From positions 186,001 to 250,000 of the forward strand of contig JARGPN010000010.1 of NCBI GenBank assembly GCA_029213045.1: 64,000 bases of DNA, in the 5' to 3' direction. The translations under genes and the position numbers were made by a program. This document shows positions 18,298 through 27,654 of this stretch, one piece after another. The notes under the pieces were generated by a model. The model was not told where the DNA came from and searched no databases. It worked only from the letters and a program-made list of their open reading frames with translations. Numbering within the stretch: position 1 is the stretch's first letter; the number at the start of each line of letters is the position of its first letter. Source of the DNA: Alcanivoracaceae bacterium. GTDB lineage: Bacteria; Pseudomonadota; Gammaproteobacteria; Pseudomonadales; Alcanivoracaceae.

Positions 18298-19536
18298 ATG
18301 TCAGATTTTATCCCACTCAAAAGCATGCCGTTTAACCTTCATCGCCGTATCGTCGTGCCCGCTAAGCTCACGCCCATTACACGGCACGGCATGGAAGTTG
18401 ACCCAGAACGTGCTGGGCTTACCCAAGCAGATACCGGCGCGATTTGGCGTGCGATGCGCAGCATGTTCCGCTCAGGTATGAACCCTGCGGTTGGCCTGTG
18501 CCTGCGACGCCGGGGCGAAATCATCATTGATCGCACCATCGGCTACCGCAGCCCGATGAGCGATGAGGTCATGACACCGGACACGCCGGTGTGCCTCTTT
18601 TCCGCCTCCAAGGCAGTAACCGCCATGCTCGTTCATCATCTTGCTGAGCAAGGTCTCATTGATTTGCACGATCCGATATCGCGCTATATTCCTGAATACG
18701 GCTGCAACGGCAAAGAACGCACAACCGTATTACATCTCCTTAATCACCGCGCGGGATTGCCGCGCATTCGCGAGCCGGTTGAACCGGAAGTGTTGTTCGA
18801 TACGGATCGCGTAAAAGAAATTTTATTTAGCGCTGAACCTGAAACACCCAGCGGTGTAACACAGGCTTACCATGCCATTACTGGCGGATACGTATTGGGT
18901 GAACTGGTAGAACGCGTGACCGGCGAATCATTAAACGCCGTACTCGACCGTGTCATTCGGCAGCCCATGGGCATGCGCTATTTTCGTTACGGATTGGATA
19001 GAAGTATTCCCGTCGCAGAAAACGCAGCCACCGGCGTCAAATTACTGCCGCCACTTTCTACTTTTGTGAAGCACGCGGTGGGCGGCACTCTCGAACAGGT
19101 GGTGGATGTGTCAAACGACCCACGCTTTCGCGACGTGGTCATCCCCGCGGGCAATATTTTTTCCACTGCGGAAGAAGCCTCACGATTTTTTCAAATGCTA
19201 CTGAACGGCGGGCAGTGGAACGGCCAACAAATCTTTCACCCTGACACTGTCAAAACGGCGATTCGCGGCGCCAGTCGACGCCCACTTTTCGACCGCTCAT
19301 TAATGTTTCCGTTACGCTTTTCGGCGGGGCTTATGCGCGGCAATCCCGGCATGAGCATTTTTGGGCCTGGCGCCCCCAAAGCGTACGGACACCTAGGCTT
19401 TGTCAGCATTCTTTGCTGGGCAGATCCACAGCGAGAACTGGCTGGCGCGATACTGACCACCGGAAAAGGAATTATCGGCACGCATATGCCGAAGTTTCTG
19501 CGCCTACAGCAGGTGATTAATCAGCGTTGTATTTGA
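18298..19536 (+). CDS. Beta-lactamase-fold serine hydrolase
   Basis: A 412-residue protein of the class C beta-lactamase/esterase family. The active-site SxxK is Ser102-Ala-Ser-Lys105 in LFSASKAVTAML, and the YxN-like second motif is in YHAITGGYVLGEL. LLNHRAGLPRI, a common family segment, is also present. No signal peptide is visible, so it is probably cytoplasmic, which favours an esterase (EstB-like) over an antibiotic-resistance enzyme. Substrate unknown. It ends five bases before the convergent BCCT transporter stop. Confidence 0.9.
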   Translation: MSDFIPLKSMPFNLHRRIVVPAKLTPITRHGMEVDPERAGLTQADTGAIWRAMRSMFRSGMNPAVGLCLRRRGEIIIDRTIGYRSPMSDEVMTPDTPVCLFSASKAVTAMLVHHLAEQGLIDLHDPISRYIPEYGCNGKERTTVLHLLNHRAGLPRIREPVEPEVLFDTDRVKEILFSAEPETPSGVTQAYHAITGGYVLGELVERVTGESLNAVLDRVIRQPMGMRYFRYGLDRSIPVAENAATGVKLLPPLSTFVKHAVGGTLEQVVDVSNDPRFRDVVIPAGNIFSTAEEASRFFQMLLNGGQWNGQQIFHPDTVKTAIRGASRRPLFDRSLMFPLRFSAGLMRGNPGMSIFGPGAPKAYGHLGFVSILCWADPQRELAGAILTTGKGIIGTHMPKFLRLQQVINQRCI

Positions 19537-19541
19537 ACGGC

Positions 19542-21203
19542 TCAGCGTTGCTCCGCTACGCCGTCAAGCTCTTGCTGCAACGATAACAATTGCTGCTCGT
19601 GTCGCAATCCCTTAAATAGACTGACGCACATTAATAGCAACACCAATGCGAACGGCAGGCCCACGCTTATTGCGCCCGCCTGCAGAGCAGCTAGGGCCTC
19701 TTTACCTCCGCCGAAAAGTAATGCGGCGGCAATTACGCCCTCCATCACGGCCCAAAAGATGCGCTGCGCCACTGGCGCATTGGTTTTGCCGCCAGCAGTA
19801 ATGCTATCCACCACCAATGAACCCGAGTCAGACGACGTCACAAAGAAAACCAAGACTAAAATAATGCCAAGAAACGAGGTAATTGACGCCATCGGCAGAT
19901 TTTCTAACATGTGAAATAGCGTAAGCGATACTTCCGAAATGCCGTTGGCCAAAGAACCGACGCCGTTACTCGCCTGTTCCAACGCCGAACCGCCGAACGC
20001 GCCCATCCATACCGTAGTGATCAACGTCGGGATTAACAGTACCGCTATCACAAATTCCCGCACGGTGCGGCCTTTCGACACTCGCGCGATAAACATGCCT
20101 ACGAACGGCGACCACGATATCCACCACGCCCAATAAAATACCGTCCAGCTATGCATCCATTGGCTATCCTCACGTCCAACCCAACTGCTTAGCTGAAAAA
20201 TATTCTCCGCATAACTGACTAGGGTCACGCCCATCCAAGAAAATAACTTTAATGTTGGCCCTGCCAAAATCAAAAAAAGTAACAACGCCGCAGCAATGAG
20301 CATATTTATATTACTCAGTAGCTTCACGCCGCCGTCCAATCCTCGCAGGACTGAAATTAATGCAACCGATGTCACGCCAGCAATAATGATTAACTGCGTC
20401 GTAATTGAGTTTTCAACATCAAATAGAAAGTGCATCCCAGACGCCGCTTGTTTTGCACCAAAGCCTAATGACGTGGCCAACCCGAATATCGTTGCGACGA
20501 CGGCGACAGTATCAATAACGTGTCCCATCCAGCCCCAGCAGCGCTCACCGAGCAGTGGATAAAACGCGGAACGAATAGTCAAAGGCATGCCTTTGTTATA
20601 GGAAAAAAATGCGAGCGACAAACCAACCACCGCATAGATACCCCAAGGGTGTAGCCCCCAGTGAAACATGGTCGCGCCCATAGCCATATGCGCGGCCTCT
20701 GGGCTGTTCGCCGCAACGCCCAATGGCGTGCCGGCCCAATTGGTGTAATACGCTACAGGCTCCGCCACACTCCAAAACATCAAGCCAATACCCATGCCCG
20801 CGGCGAACAACATTGCTAACCAAGATACCGTGGAGAAATCCGGCCGCGCTTGCTCACCGCCCAAACGGATTTTTCCCATAGGCAAAACGACTAGCGCGAG
20901 GGCAAACAAAACAAAAATATTTGCGCTCGCCATAAAGAACCAATCAAAGAAATTAATTACCCAATTCTTCACTGCACTCAGCGCACCATTGGATGCTACC
21001 GGGGCAATCACGGCGGTCACCACAAAGACAAGAATCAGCGATGCACTCACAAAGAAAACGGGGTTATGTATATCCAGACCCCACACCTTGACGTTGTCTT
21101 GACCTAGCTCAAAATCCGTTTCGTAAATTTGTTCCAGTTGCTGCATGTCTTGATCTAATGATTGCTGACCAACTGTTTTACTGTCACCGCCATTTGAGGT
21201 CAC
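19542..21203 (-). CDS. BCCT-family transporter
   Basis: A 553-residue secondary transporter with twelve membrane segments, of the betaine/carnitine/choline family. GMGIG at residues 136-140 followed by LMFWSVAEP is the form found in sodium-coupled betaine carriers such as BetP rather than the GMGSA-type form of CaiT (known for the family). FYWAWWISWSPFVGMFIARVSKGRTVREF, the family signature, is intact. The start is GTG at 21203 with AAGGAG eight bases ahead. The porin-like gene upstream on the same strand ends 43 bases before, so they are probably one operon. Inferred role: uptake of a quaternary amine, for osmoprotection or carbon. Confidence 0.93.
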   Translation of the reverse strand: MTSNGGDSKTVGQQSLDQDMQQLEQIYETDFELGQDNVKVWGLDIHNPVFFVSASLILVFVVTAVIAPVASNGALSAVKNWVINFFDWFFMASANIFVLFALALVVLPMGKIRLGGEQARPDFSTVSWLAMLFAAGMGIGLMFWSVAEPVAYYTNWAGTPLGVAANSPEAAHMAMGATMFHWGLHPWGIYAVVGLSLAFFSYNKGMPLTIRSAFYPLLGERCWGWMGHVIDTVAVVATIFGLATSLGFGAKQAASGMHFLFDVENSITTQLIIIAGVTSVALISVLRGLDGGVKLLSNINMLIAAALLLFLILAGPTLKLFSWMGVTLVSYAENIFQLSSWVGREDSQWMHSWTVFYWAWWISWSPFVGMFIARVSKGRTVREFVIAVLLIPTLITTVWMGAFGGSALEQASNGVGSLANGISEVSLTLFHMLENLPMASITSFLGIILVLVFFVTSSDSGSLVVDSITAGGKTNAPVAQRIFWAVMEGVIAAALLFGGGKEALAALQAGAISVGLPFALVLLLMCVSLFKGLRHEQQLLSLQQELDGVAEQR

Positions 21204-21246
21204 TTGTATCGCTCCTTATGCTTTGGTTTCACTACATTCCTCAACG

Positions 21247-22413
21247 TTAGAAATAGAAATCAAAGGACGCATAAACGGTTCTGAAGTTTGCTTCATATAC
21301 GTCGCCATACCGATCTATGTCGCCGTTCTGCCAGAGATATTCGAGATACAACCATCCTGGCCCGTACTGATAGCTGACGCCTGGTGCATAGGCCTCAACG
21401 CGTTCGGCACTATTTCCGTCCGTGTCGGAAATTGCAGTACTGCCCTCTAGATAAAAATGCCAGCGCTCTTTTCGGTAGCCTAGATGTGCTGCCTGACGTT
21501 GCGTTTCGACCTTTGTGTTAGCTGGGCAGCTTGCGGCACATGTGGCCAACAAGGCATCCATTCCACCGTAATCGCGTTGCGCGTCGATAAAACGGTACTT
21601 AAAGCGCCAGTTGCCATAATTGAAGTAGTAATGAAGGTCGACCGCGTTGTGGGTTCCAACATCTCGCTGCTGACTAGCAACGGTACCCGCTAGATCTTGC
21701 AGGCGGCCATTTTGGTAAGACACACCAAAGGTGTGACGTGTGGAGAAATCATAGTCAACGTTCACCACACCGGTTTTAATTTTCCGGTACGTATTCGATG
21801 TTCCCCAATGCCCATTATCGTCGACCGTATCTGTACTGATTTCCCCCCAGTCATCCTGATGGAAATAACCCACCGCGTAGTGCAGGGCACTCACATCTTG
21901 GGTCCACTTCACACCAACATCCATTTGGTCTCCATAGCCGCCTTCTAGCAAATCACCAGGCCAGAAATTCTCAGTCTTCCACCCAAAAGGCACTTGGCTT
22001 TTACCAACAGTGAGCAAGCCTCCCTCTGAGAGGTCGCGGGCAATCCACGCCTTGTGCATCGTTAGCGAGTCACCGCTATTATTATTGGCTGTTTGAGTAA
22101 ATGAACCTGTATCGAGGCGCATTTCTCCACTGAAATGCCAGGGACCGTGACTGTCATCGTCATTGGCATAAAGAATAAAAGCGGGATCCGCAAAGTTGCC
22201 GCCGGTTTGATTATCGAGATCGGCATCGAACGCGGATGTGGGGCCCGTGAAGTCAGACACTTCGGTATACTGATACACCCACCATACGCCAGCACCCAGC
22301 TCCGCCCCAGCCATGGCGAAGGCGCTTAAACTGGACAATATCAGGCATAGAGATATCCGTAGCACAGCCCCTAAATACCGACAATGATGTAATAACCCTT
22401 CTGTATATTGCAC
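21247..22413 (-). CDS. Outer-membrane porin-like protein
   Basis: A 388-residue protein with an N-terminal signal segment (ending about residue 35, AFAMA) and alternating aromatic/polar strands typical of a beta-barrel, ending in FDFYF with a C-terminal Phe as required for barrel assembly. Segments such as MHKAWIARDLSEGGLLTVGKSQVPFGW resemble phosphate-selective (OprP-like) or general porins. I cannot assign a named family. It is upstream of the BCCT gene with 43 bases between, suggesting an outer- and inner-membrane pair for the same solute. The start is uncertain; a later start would shorten the signal region. Confidence 0.8.
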   Translation of the reverse strand: MQYTEGLLHHCRYLGAVLRISLCLILSSLSAFAMAGAELGAGVWWVYQYTEVSDFTGPTSAFDADLDNQTGGNFADPAFILYANDDDSHGPWHFSGEMRLDTGSFTQTANNNSGDSLTMHKAWIARDLSEGGLLTVGKSQVPFGWKTENFWPGDLLEGGYGDQMDVGVKWTQDVSALHYAVGYFHQDDWGEISTDTVDDNGHWGTSNTYRKIKTGVVNVDYDFSTRHTFGVSYQNGRLQDLAGTVASQQRDVGTHNAVDLHYYFNYGNWRFKYRFIDAQRDYGGMDALLATCAASCPANTKVETQRQAAHLGYRKERWHFYLEGSTAISDTDGNSAERVEAYAPGVSYQYGPGWLYLEYLWQNGDIDRYGDVYEANFRTVYASFDFYF

Positions 22414-22700
22414 TAGCGCTCCCCTTGGCCGCCGATTTCCGCTGGGATCCCTATTTCAGCCTATGCACGCCTACGACGGATTGCAAACCGGAGCACAAAT
22501 GCACCTTCAGACGACCTAAGACGTCAATCCACACTGACAGCTCACGTTCGTTCTGGCAGTCTTAAGCAACTCGACATTGCACCGGACAGCCGCTTTGCGC
22601 GACATCGCTAGAGAAGGCAGCGGGAACCTTAGAACGTGTCATAAAATAAATGTCGCAAAATCACGATGAGAACATTCGACTAAACCGCGAGGTAACACAC

Positions 22701-24041
22701 ATGGTGGTAAACCCACATGCCATGCCCGCCGAATCCTGCATCGACCTATTGTCGCAATATCGACATATTCGCAGTCTATCCGAACGCTACTGCGCGCCAC
22801 TCGAACATGAAGACTATGGCCTGCAAGCATGCGCTGAAACGAGCCCAGCAAAATGGCATCTTGCGCATACCAGCTGGTTTTTCGAAACGTTTTTACTTAA
22901 ACCTTTTGTGGCAAATTATCAGCCGTATAACGACCGTTTCGAATATCTTTTTAATTCGTACTACAACGGCATTGGCGCGCAATTTCCGCGCGCACAGCGG
23001 GGCTTGCTATCACGCCCCACGGTGTCTGAGATTTACGCCTACCGGCGCGCCGTCGATGACGCCATGTATTTATTGCTGGCCAGCGACGTCGTCCAAAAAA
23101 CAGATGTTCTTTCCCGCATAACGTTGGGCTTGCAGCATGAGATGCAGCATCAGGAATTATTTTTTACGGACTTAAAATATAATTTTTCTGTGAATCCGCT
23201 ATTGCCCACCTACCAACCACTGACTGATCCTTGGTTAGAGCCTGAGCCACCCGCATTTGAATGGCGAGCATTCGAGAACGGGATCAGCTTGATAGGCACC
23301 GCGAATAAAAAATCTGACGCTAACACTCTTTTTGATTCCTTTTGTTTCGACAACGAAACACCTCAACACAGGGTATTCCTAGAACCCTTTTCGCTGGCCA
23401 ACCGGCCGCTGACCAACGCTGAAGTGCTCGCCTTTATTCACGACGGAGGCTATCAAAATTCAGCGCTATGGCTGGCTGACGGTTGGCAAAAAATACAAAC
23501 CGAACATTGGCAGCACCCGCTCTATTGGGTGCAACGAGACAACGCTTGGTTCGAATTCACGCTACATGGATTGCAGCCGCTTGATCCGCACCGCACCGCA
23601 TGCCACCTAAGCGCCTATGAGGCCGACGCACTAGCGCGCTGGATGGATGCTCGCCTACCTACAGAGTTCGAGTGGGAATGCGCTGCGCAGCGATACAACG
23701 CAACGCACGGCATCAGCGAGACGGACGCGCTCACTCAAAGCTTGGCCAATGGCCATTTTGTTGATCACGAGCACTATCACCCTCGCGCCGCAAACCCAGA
23801 CACACTTTTTGGTGGCATATGGGAATGGACTAGCAGCGCCTATTCACCGTACCCAGGATTTAAAACACCTGCCGGCGCCATAGGCGAATACAACGGCAAA
23901 TTCATGTGTAACCAGTTGGTGCTGCGCGGCGGATCTTGCGTTAGTGATCGCCGGCAACTACGTGCCAGCTACCGAAATTTTTTCTATCCCCCCGACCGCT
24001 GGCAATTCAGCGGTGTGCGACTCGCCAAGGATCGGAGATAA
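22701..24041 (+). CDS. egtB: Ergothioneine biosynthesis protein EgtB
   Basis: A 446-residue iron(II)-dependent sulfoxide synthase that joins trimethylhistidine (hercynine) to a thiol with oxygen. Seen: an N-terminal DinB-like domain with KWHLAHTSWFFETFLL (His53/His56) and LQHEMQHQE (His146, His150), which supply the three-His iron site, then a C-terminal formylglycine-enzyme-type domain ending in RGGSC, RASYRNFF and GVRLAKD. GAGG eight bases ahead supports ATG 22701 over 22650. It is followed after five bases by egtD. The choice between cysteine and gamma-glutamylcysteine as sulfur donor cannot be made from sequence alone. Confidence 0.93.
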   Translation: MVVNPHAMPAESCIDLLSQYRHIRSLSERYCAPLEHEDYGLQACAETSPAKWHLAHTSWFFETFLLKPFVANYQPYNDRFEYLFNSYYNGIGAQFPRAQRGLLSRPTVSEIYAYRRAVDDAMYLLLASDVVQKTDVLSRITLGLQHEMQHQELFFTDLKYNFSVNPLLPTYQPLTDPWLEPEPPAFEWRAFENGISLIGTANKKSDANTLFDSFCFDNETPQHRVFLEPFSLANRPLTNAEVLAFIHDGGYQNSALWLADGWQKIQTEHWQHPLYWVQRDNAWFEFTLHGLQPLDPHRTACHLSAYEADALARWMDARLPTEFEWECAAQRYNATHGISETDALTQSLANGHFVDHEHYHPRAANPDTLFGGIWEWTSSAYSPYPGFKTPAGAIGEYNGKFMCNQLVLRGGSCVSDRRQLRASYRNFFYPPDRWQFSGVRLAKDRR

Positions 24042-24046
24042 ACTTT

Positions 24047-25054
24047 ATGCAAAGTGCCAACACTGCCAGCAATAGCTCTACTGTTTCTGATAGCGCCATT
24101 ACCTATATTGATATGCATCCGCCGCGTCACGATGTCGTCAAGGAGGTGTTAGCGGGATTTAGCGGCGCGCAGAAAGTACTGAGCCCTAAATATTTTTATG
24201 ATGAGCGCGGCTCACAGCTTTTCGAAGCCATCACCCAACAGCCCGAGTATTACCCTACCCGCACCGAGCGAAAAATTCTCACCGATAACGCCGGTAATAT
24301 TGCCGATCTCATCGGTCAAAACATCACCCTGATTGAACCAGGCTGCGGCAGTTGCGAGAAGGTTAGGTTACTGCTTAATGCCCTACAGCCGCACCAGTTC
24401 ATCGCCATGGATATCTCAGCGGAATTCTTACTCACCGCCACCAATGCACTCGCCGAAGAATATCCATCTTTAGATATTACCGCGGTGTGTGCAGATTTTT
24501 CGCAAATTACCGCACTAACCCATCGCTTGAATGACAGCAAAAATGAACATCGTCGTGTCGCCTTTTACCCAGGCTCTACCCTTGGAAACTTTCACCCAGG
24601 CGCCGCACTAGACTTCTTGAGCACGGTTCGTCAAATGGTCGGCAGCAACGGCGGATTACTGATCGGTGTTGATCGACATAAAAACGCGGGAATTTTAGAC
24701 GCTGCCTATAATGACGCGAAGGGAGTTACCGCCGATTTCAATCTTAATGCGCTAACGCATATCAACCGTTTATTGCCCGCGAACTTCAATAACGACACGT
24801 TTTCACATCATGCGTTTTACAACTCGGCGCAACAACGAATTGAAATGCACTTGCGCAGCGAAACCAAACAAGTCGTCGATTGCGCTAGTCATGCGATCAA
24901 CTTCAACGCAAACGAAACCATTCATTCGGAAAATTCATACAAGTACACGCCAGAGCAATTCTGTGCGCTGGCGCAGACCGCAGGGTTCAAGGTCATAAAA
25001 ACCTGGAGCGATTGCGACGATTTATTCAGCGTGTATTACTGCGCCGCGCAATAA
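24047..25054 (+). CDS. egtD: L-histidine N(alpha)-methyltransferase EgtD
   Basis: A 335-residue SAM-dependent enzyme that trimethylates histidine to hercynine, the first ergothioneine step. The family entry SPKYFYDERGSQLFEAITQQPEYYPTRTE, the SAM motif LIEPGCGSCEKV and FYPGSTLGNFHP are all present. GGAG lies about nine bases ahead of the ATG, inside the egtB end, and the two genes form an operon. No egtC or egtE is present; in many proteobacteria the B-D pair alone is found. It converges on a rhodanese gene. Confidence 0.95.
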   Translation: MQSANTASNSSTVSDSAITYIDMHPPRHDVVKEVLAGFSGAQKVLSPKYFYDERGSQLFEAITQQPEYYPTRTERKILTDNAGNIADLIGQNITLIEPGCGSCEKVRLLLNALQPHQFIAMDISAEFLLTATNALAEEYPSLDITAVCADFSQITALTHRLNDSKNEHRRVAFYPGSTLGNFHPGAALDFLSTVRQMVGSNGGLLIGVDRHKNAGILDAAYNDAKGVTADFNLNALTHINRLLPANFNNDTFSHHAFYNSAQQRIEMHLRSETKQVVDCASHAINFNANETIHSENSYKYTPEQFCALAQTAGFKVIKTWSDCDDLFSVYYCAAQ

Positions 25055-25077
25055 GTCAGCGCCAGCAGAACTAGGTG

Positions 25078-25482
25078 CTATTCGCAGCCGCACTGCTGGC
25101 TTTCCGACTCGGTGATTAGCGCATCTGCATGCACAGACGTCACGTGCCCGTCGCGCTTCCACCAATCTAATCCGCCGATTAACTCCTTCACGCGAAAACC
25201 GAGCCTAGTCATCGCCAACGCACCCTTGGTGGATGCATTACAGCCTATGCCGTCACAATAGATCACGATCAGCGCGGATTTATCCAAATTGCTAGTGGTG
25301 CGAGGGCTCATGGTTGCATGGGGCAAATTGAGCGACGTAGGAATATGCTCCTTGTTGAACGCCCTTTCTGCACGTGCATCTATAACAATAATATTTTCTT
25401 GCTTTTTTAATGCGACACTCAAATCCCAACTATCAATTTCGTACGCGAGCTTATCTTGATAATGCTGAAGCTGTTCATCCAT
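25078..25482 (-). CDS. Rhodanese-like domain protein
   Basis: A 134-residue single-domain rhodanese. VIDARAERAFNKEHIPTSLNLPH is the classic first half, and the active-site loop is YCDGIGCN with Cys76 as the likely persulfide-carrying residue; Cys81 is also in the loop. The last residues are ESQQCGCE. Probably moves sulfur between cytoplasmic proteins; it could feed ergothioneine synthesis next door, but that is only position-based inference. Confidence 0.9.
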   Translation of the reverse strand: MDEQLQHYQDKLAYEIDSWDLSVALKKQENIIVIDARAERAFNKEHIPTSLNLPHATMSPRTTSNLDKSALIVIYCDGIGCNASTKGALAMTRLGFRVKELIGGLDWWKRDGHVTSVHADALITESESQQCGCE

Positions 25483-25539
25483 GACACTACATCCATAAAG
25501 ATCAAATCACTGTGTAAAAAACTCACGCATGCTATGCAG

Positions 25540-25965
25540 TTAAAACACTAGACACACAGCATTCACAGTCAACCCAATTAGCGCAAAGGTTGAAAGCGCG
25601 AAAATCACAAACCTCACTTCAATTTTATTAATCAGAGCCTGCACCAAGCTGTGCACAATCCGTAGCCCGACATAGGCCCACGCCAGCATTAGGTTCATGC
25701 CGTCGCCCTGCCCTAATAACGCTAACGCAAGCGTGATTGCATAGAAGATGGTTGGCTGTTCCATCAGATGATTATAGTTATCGGCCTTCCACCTTACCGA
25801 CGCAGGAAGCAGGTTCATCTGCTCGCCGCGCGGGGCTTGCGAATCAAGTTTCATTTTGGCCTTGGACATTGCGGGTAAGCGCGTGGCGTACATCCACAAC
25901 CACATCACTAACGTCCATGCTACTAGGACAACTACGGGGGTGAGAATCGGACTTGCTGTAGCCAT
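25540..25965 (-). CDS. MAPEG-family membrane protein
   Basis: A 141-residue protein with four hydrophobic segments and the MAPEG pattern: an N-terminal helix, RGEQMNLLPASVRWKADNYNHLMEQPTIFYAI (the diagnostic NxxE-like N-H-x-x-E-Q-P), and a C-terminal VRIVHSLVQALINKIEVRF. The start is ATG 25965; a TTG six bases upstream also opens the frame. Eukaryotic relatives are glutathione-dependent enzymes; the bacterial function is not known. It is probably a single gene. Confidence 0.9.
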   Translation of the reverse strand: MATASPILTPVVVLVAWTLVMWLWMYATRLPAMSKAKMKLDSQAPRGEQMNLLPASVRWKADNYNHLMEQPTIFYAITLALALLGQGDGMNLMLAWAYVGLRIVHSLVQALINKIEVRFVIFALSTFALIGLTVNAVCLVF

Positions 25966-26058
25966 GCGCAAACTCGCTCTATGTGGTTTTTATGGACTGA
26001 CGCTACCACACTATAGATTTCAGAATGTGGCGAATGCAATCAGGCTATTACTTACCCG

Positions 26059-26841
26059 TTAACCGGCCCTCATCGCGAGTATTTCCGGAACATTAATCGC
26101 GTTTCCATACTGTATAAACTTTGGCTCAGCGGCTTGGATAGCCAATATCGACATGCGATCGGCAAGCTCGTTACCTTCCACACCAACATGACCGTTCACG
26201 TGATACACACCGATCTTATCTTTCAACTTTTGATGTAGTGCAAACGACTGCTTGATCAGGTCGAGGTTTTTAATTTCTCCGCCCTGCTTTTTCCAACCTT
26301 TCTTTTCCCAACCGACAGCCCATTGCGTGACACACTGAATGGAATATTTCGAGTCACAATAGATTGCCACTGTATGCCCGCTGCCAAGCTCACGCTCCGC
26401 GATTAATAGGGCCTGATGCAACGCGTTGAGCTCAGCAGTGTTGTTTGTGCCCATGGGATTAAATAATCCGTACCACAATTCAGCCACTTTGCCTTCGCGG
26501 TACACAGCCATCCCCGACCCTGCTTTCCCGGGATTCGGGTCGCAGCCACCGTCAGTAAAAATCTTCGTGTGCTCTGGCATCTTATCAATGTCTGTTTGGG
26601 TATAGGTTTTCACCGTCGTCGCCGAAGATGCCTTAGACAGCTTTGCTCCTGTACCATTTGATGAAGCACTCTTCCGAACGGCGTTAGCGCCACCACTGAA
26701 TGCTGCTTCCGCCTCAGCCTGCGTCGGAAATGATTTATAACGCGCACCGGTAAAACCATCGACTTGTAGCTTGCACGTTGTCCAATCGGTAAAAATCCCC
26801 GTCTGACGACCCTGCCACACCACATAAAACTTTTTTGCCAT
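26059..26841 (-). CDS. rnhA: Ribonuclease HI with N-terminal viroplasmin domain
   Basis: A 260-residue protein. Residues 1-50 form the viroplasmin-like hybrid-binding domain (KKFYVVWQGRQTGIFTDW, then YKSFPTQAEAEAAF). A Ser/Ala-rich linker (55-80) leads to RNase HI, with the acidic active site Asp97 (FTDGGCDPNPG), Glu137 (NNTAELNALHQAL), Asp163 (YCDSKYSI) and Asp229 (GNELADRM). It cuts the RNA strand of RNA-DNA hybrids. Start 26841 places the domain at the N terminus; an in-frame ATG at 26883 would add 14 hydrophobic residues that look unrelated. The domain order is the one typical of eukaryotic RNase H1. Confidence 0.92.
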   Translation of the reverse strand: MAKKFYVVWQGRQTGIFTDWTTCKLQVDGFTGARYKSFPTQAEAEAAFSGGANAVRKSASSNGTGAKLSKASSATTVKTYTQTDIDKMPEHTKIFTDGGCDPNPGKAGSGMAVYREGKVAELWYGLFNPMGTNNTAELNALHQALLIAERELGSGHTVAIYCDSKYSIQCVTQWAVGWEKKGWKKQGGEIKNLDLIKQSFALHQKLKDKIGVYHVNGHVGVEGNELADRMSILAIQAAEPKFIQYGNAINVPEILAMRAG

Positions 26842-26985
26842 TATAAGAAACCACTTCACCAGAAAATCAAAAAACGTAGGCATTCAACCTATCTTAACGC
26901 GGACAAACTTCTAGAATAATTGTGCCATTTTTCTTTTTTACACTTGAACACGAACGGCATCATGACATACCGACAATACAGAAAA

Positions 26986-27504
26986 TCACCGAATCTCAAT
27001 CACGTGACGCGTGGGCGCCGCATCCTCTACAACACCGAACTCATGCTGAATATGAACAAGACCATTCCAATCCGCATCTTCAAAGAAATTGATTTCTAGC
27101 GGATAAATAGGGCTGTCTGCCAGCACCTCATTGAGGCCGCGAACAAACTCGTCACGCTCCGTCACATACAAGACAATCTTCTTTAACGAGTTCCCAGACA
27201 CCGTGTAAGCATCGAAGTGGCTAATTCCCTGGCCAAACATGGTCGCAAAAATGGCTTCGAATTCACGCATGGATCGCTGCACAGCATCTGAAGGCATCCC
27301 ATTATTTCCAGCGCCGTTGTATTTCCAGGTAATTTCAGTACGCAACGGCATACTTGACACTATTTTTGCATCCGGCAATGCACTCACAAAGGTATACACC
27401 ACTGGGTTGCCCTGCACTTTAGTTTGACCGACCGCCCATTGCTCTTCGCCATGCAGTAACCCAGTCAGACATAGCGCGATAAAAATAGTGATCAACTTCG
27501 CCAT
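26986..27504 (-). CDS. Exported protein, DUF695-like
   Basis: A 172-residue protein with a short signal peptide (about 18 residues). The rest, with EITWKYNGAGNNGMP, MREFEAIFATMFGQ, a VLYVTERDEFVRGLNEVL segment and HIQHEFGVV, resembles DUF695-type proteins, though I make that link by pattern only. The start at 27504 gives the signal peptide and has GTGGGA just ahead; the longer frame starting at 27567 would add 21 polar residues. It is divergent from the rhomboid gene. Confidence 0.75.
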   Translation of the reverse strand: MAKLITIFIALCLTGLLHGEEQWAVGQTKVQGNPVVYTFVSALPDAKIVSSMPLRTEITWKYNGAGNNGMPSDAVQRSMREFEAIFATMFGQGISHFDAYTVSGNSLKKIVLYVTERDEFVRGLNEVLADSPIYPLEINFFEDADWNGLVHIQHEFGVVEDAAPTRHVIEIR

Positions 27505-27654
27505 ATTCCCACCACACAGCTCGATGAATAAATTTCTTTCGGCAAGATGCCTAGTTTCGCCATTCAATCATATTCTAGTAAATGATAGATTGTAGAGTGA
27601 CCCACTGCACAGAACATCACTTGGATGACGCTTCGCTAAAGGAGTAGCGCATTA

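Noticed and set aside
18298-19536. The SxxK hydrolase as an antibiotic-resistance beta-lactamase
   Set aside because: There is no signal peptide and the second motif is not the YxN of AmpC; esterase-like relatives fit better.
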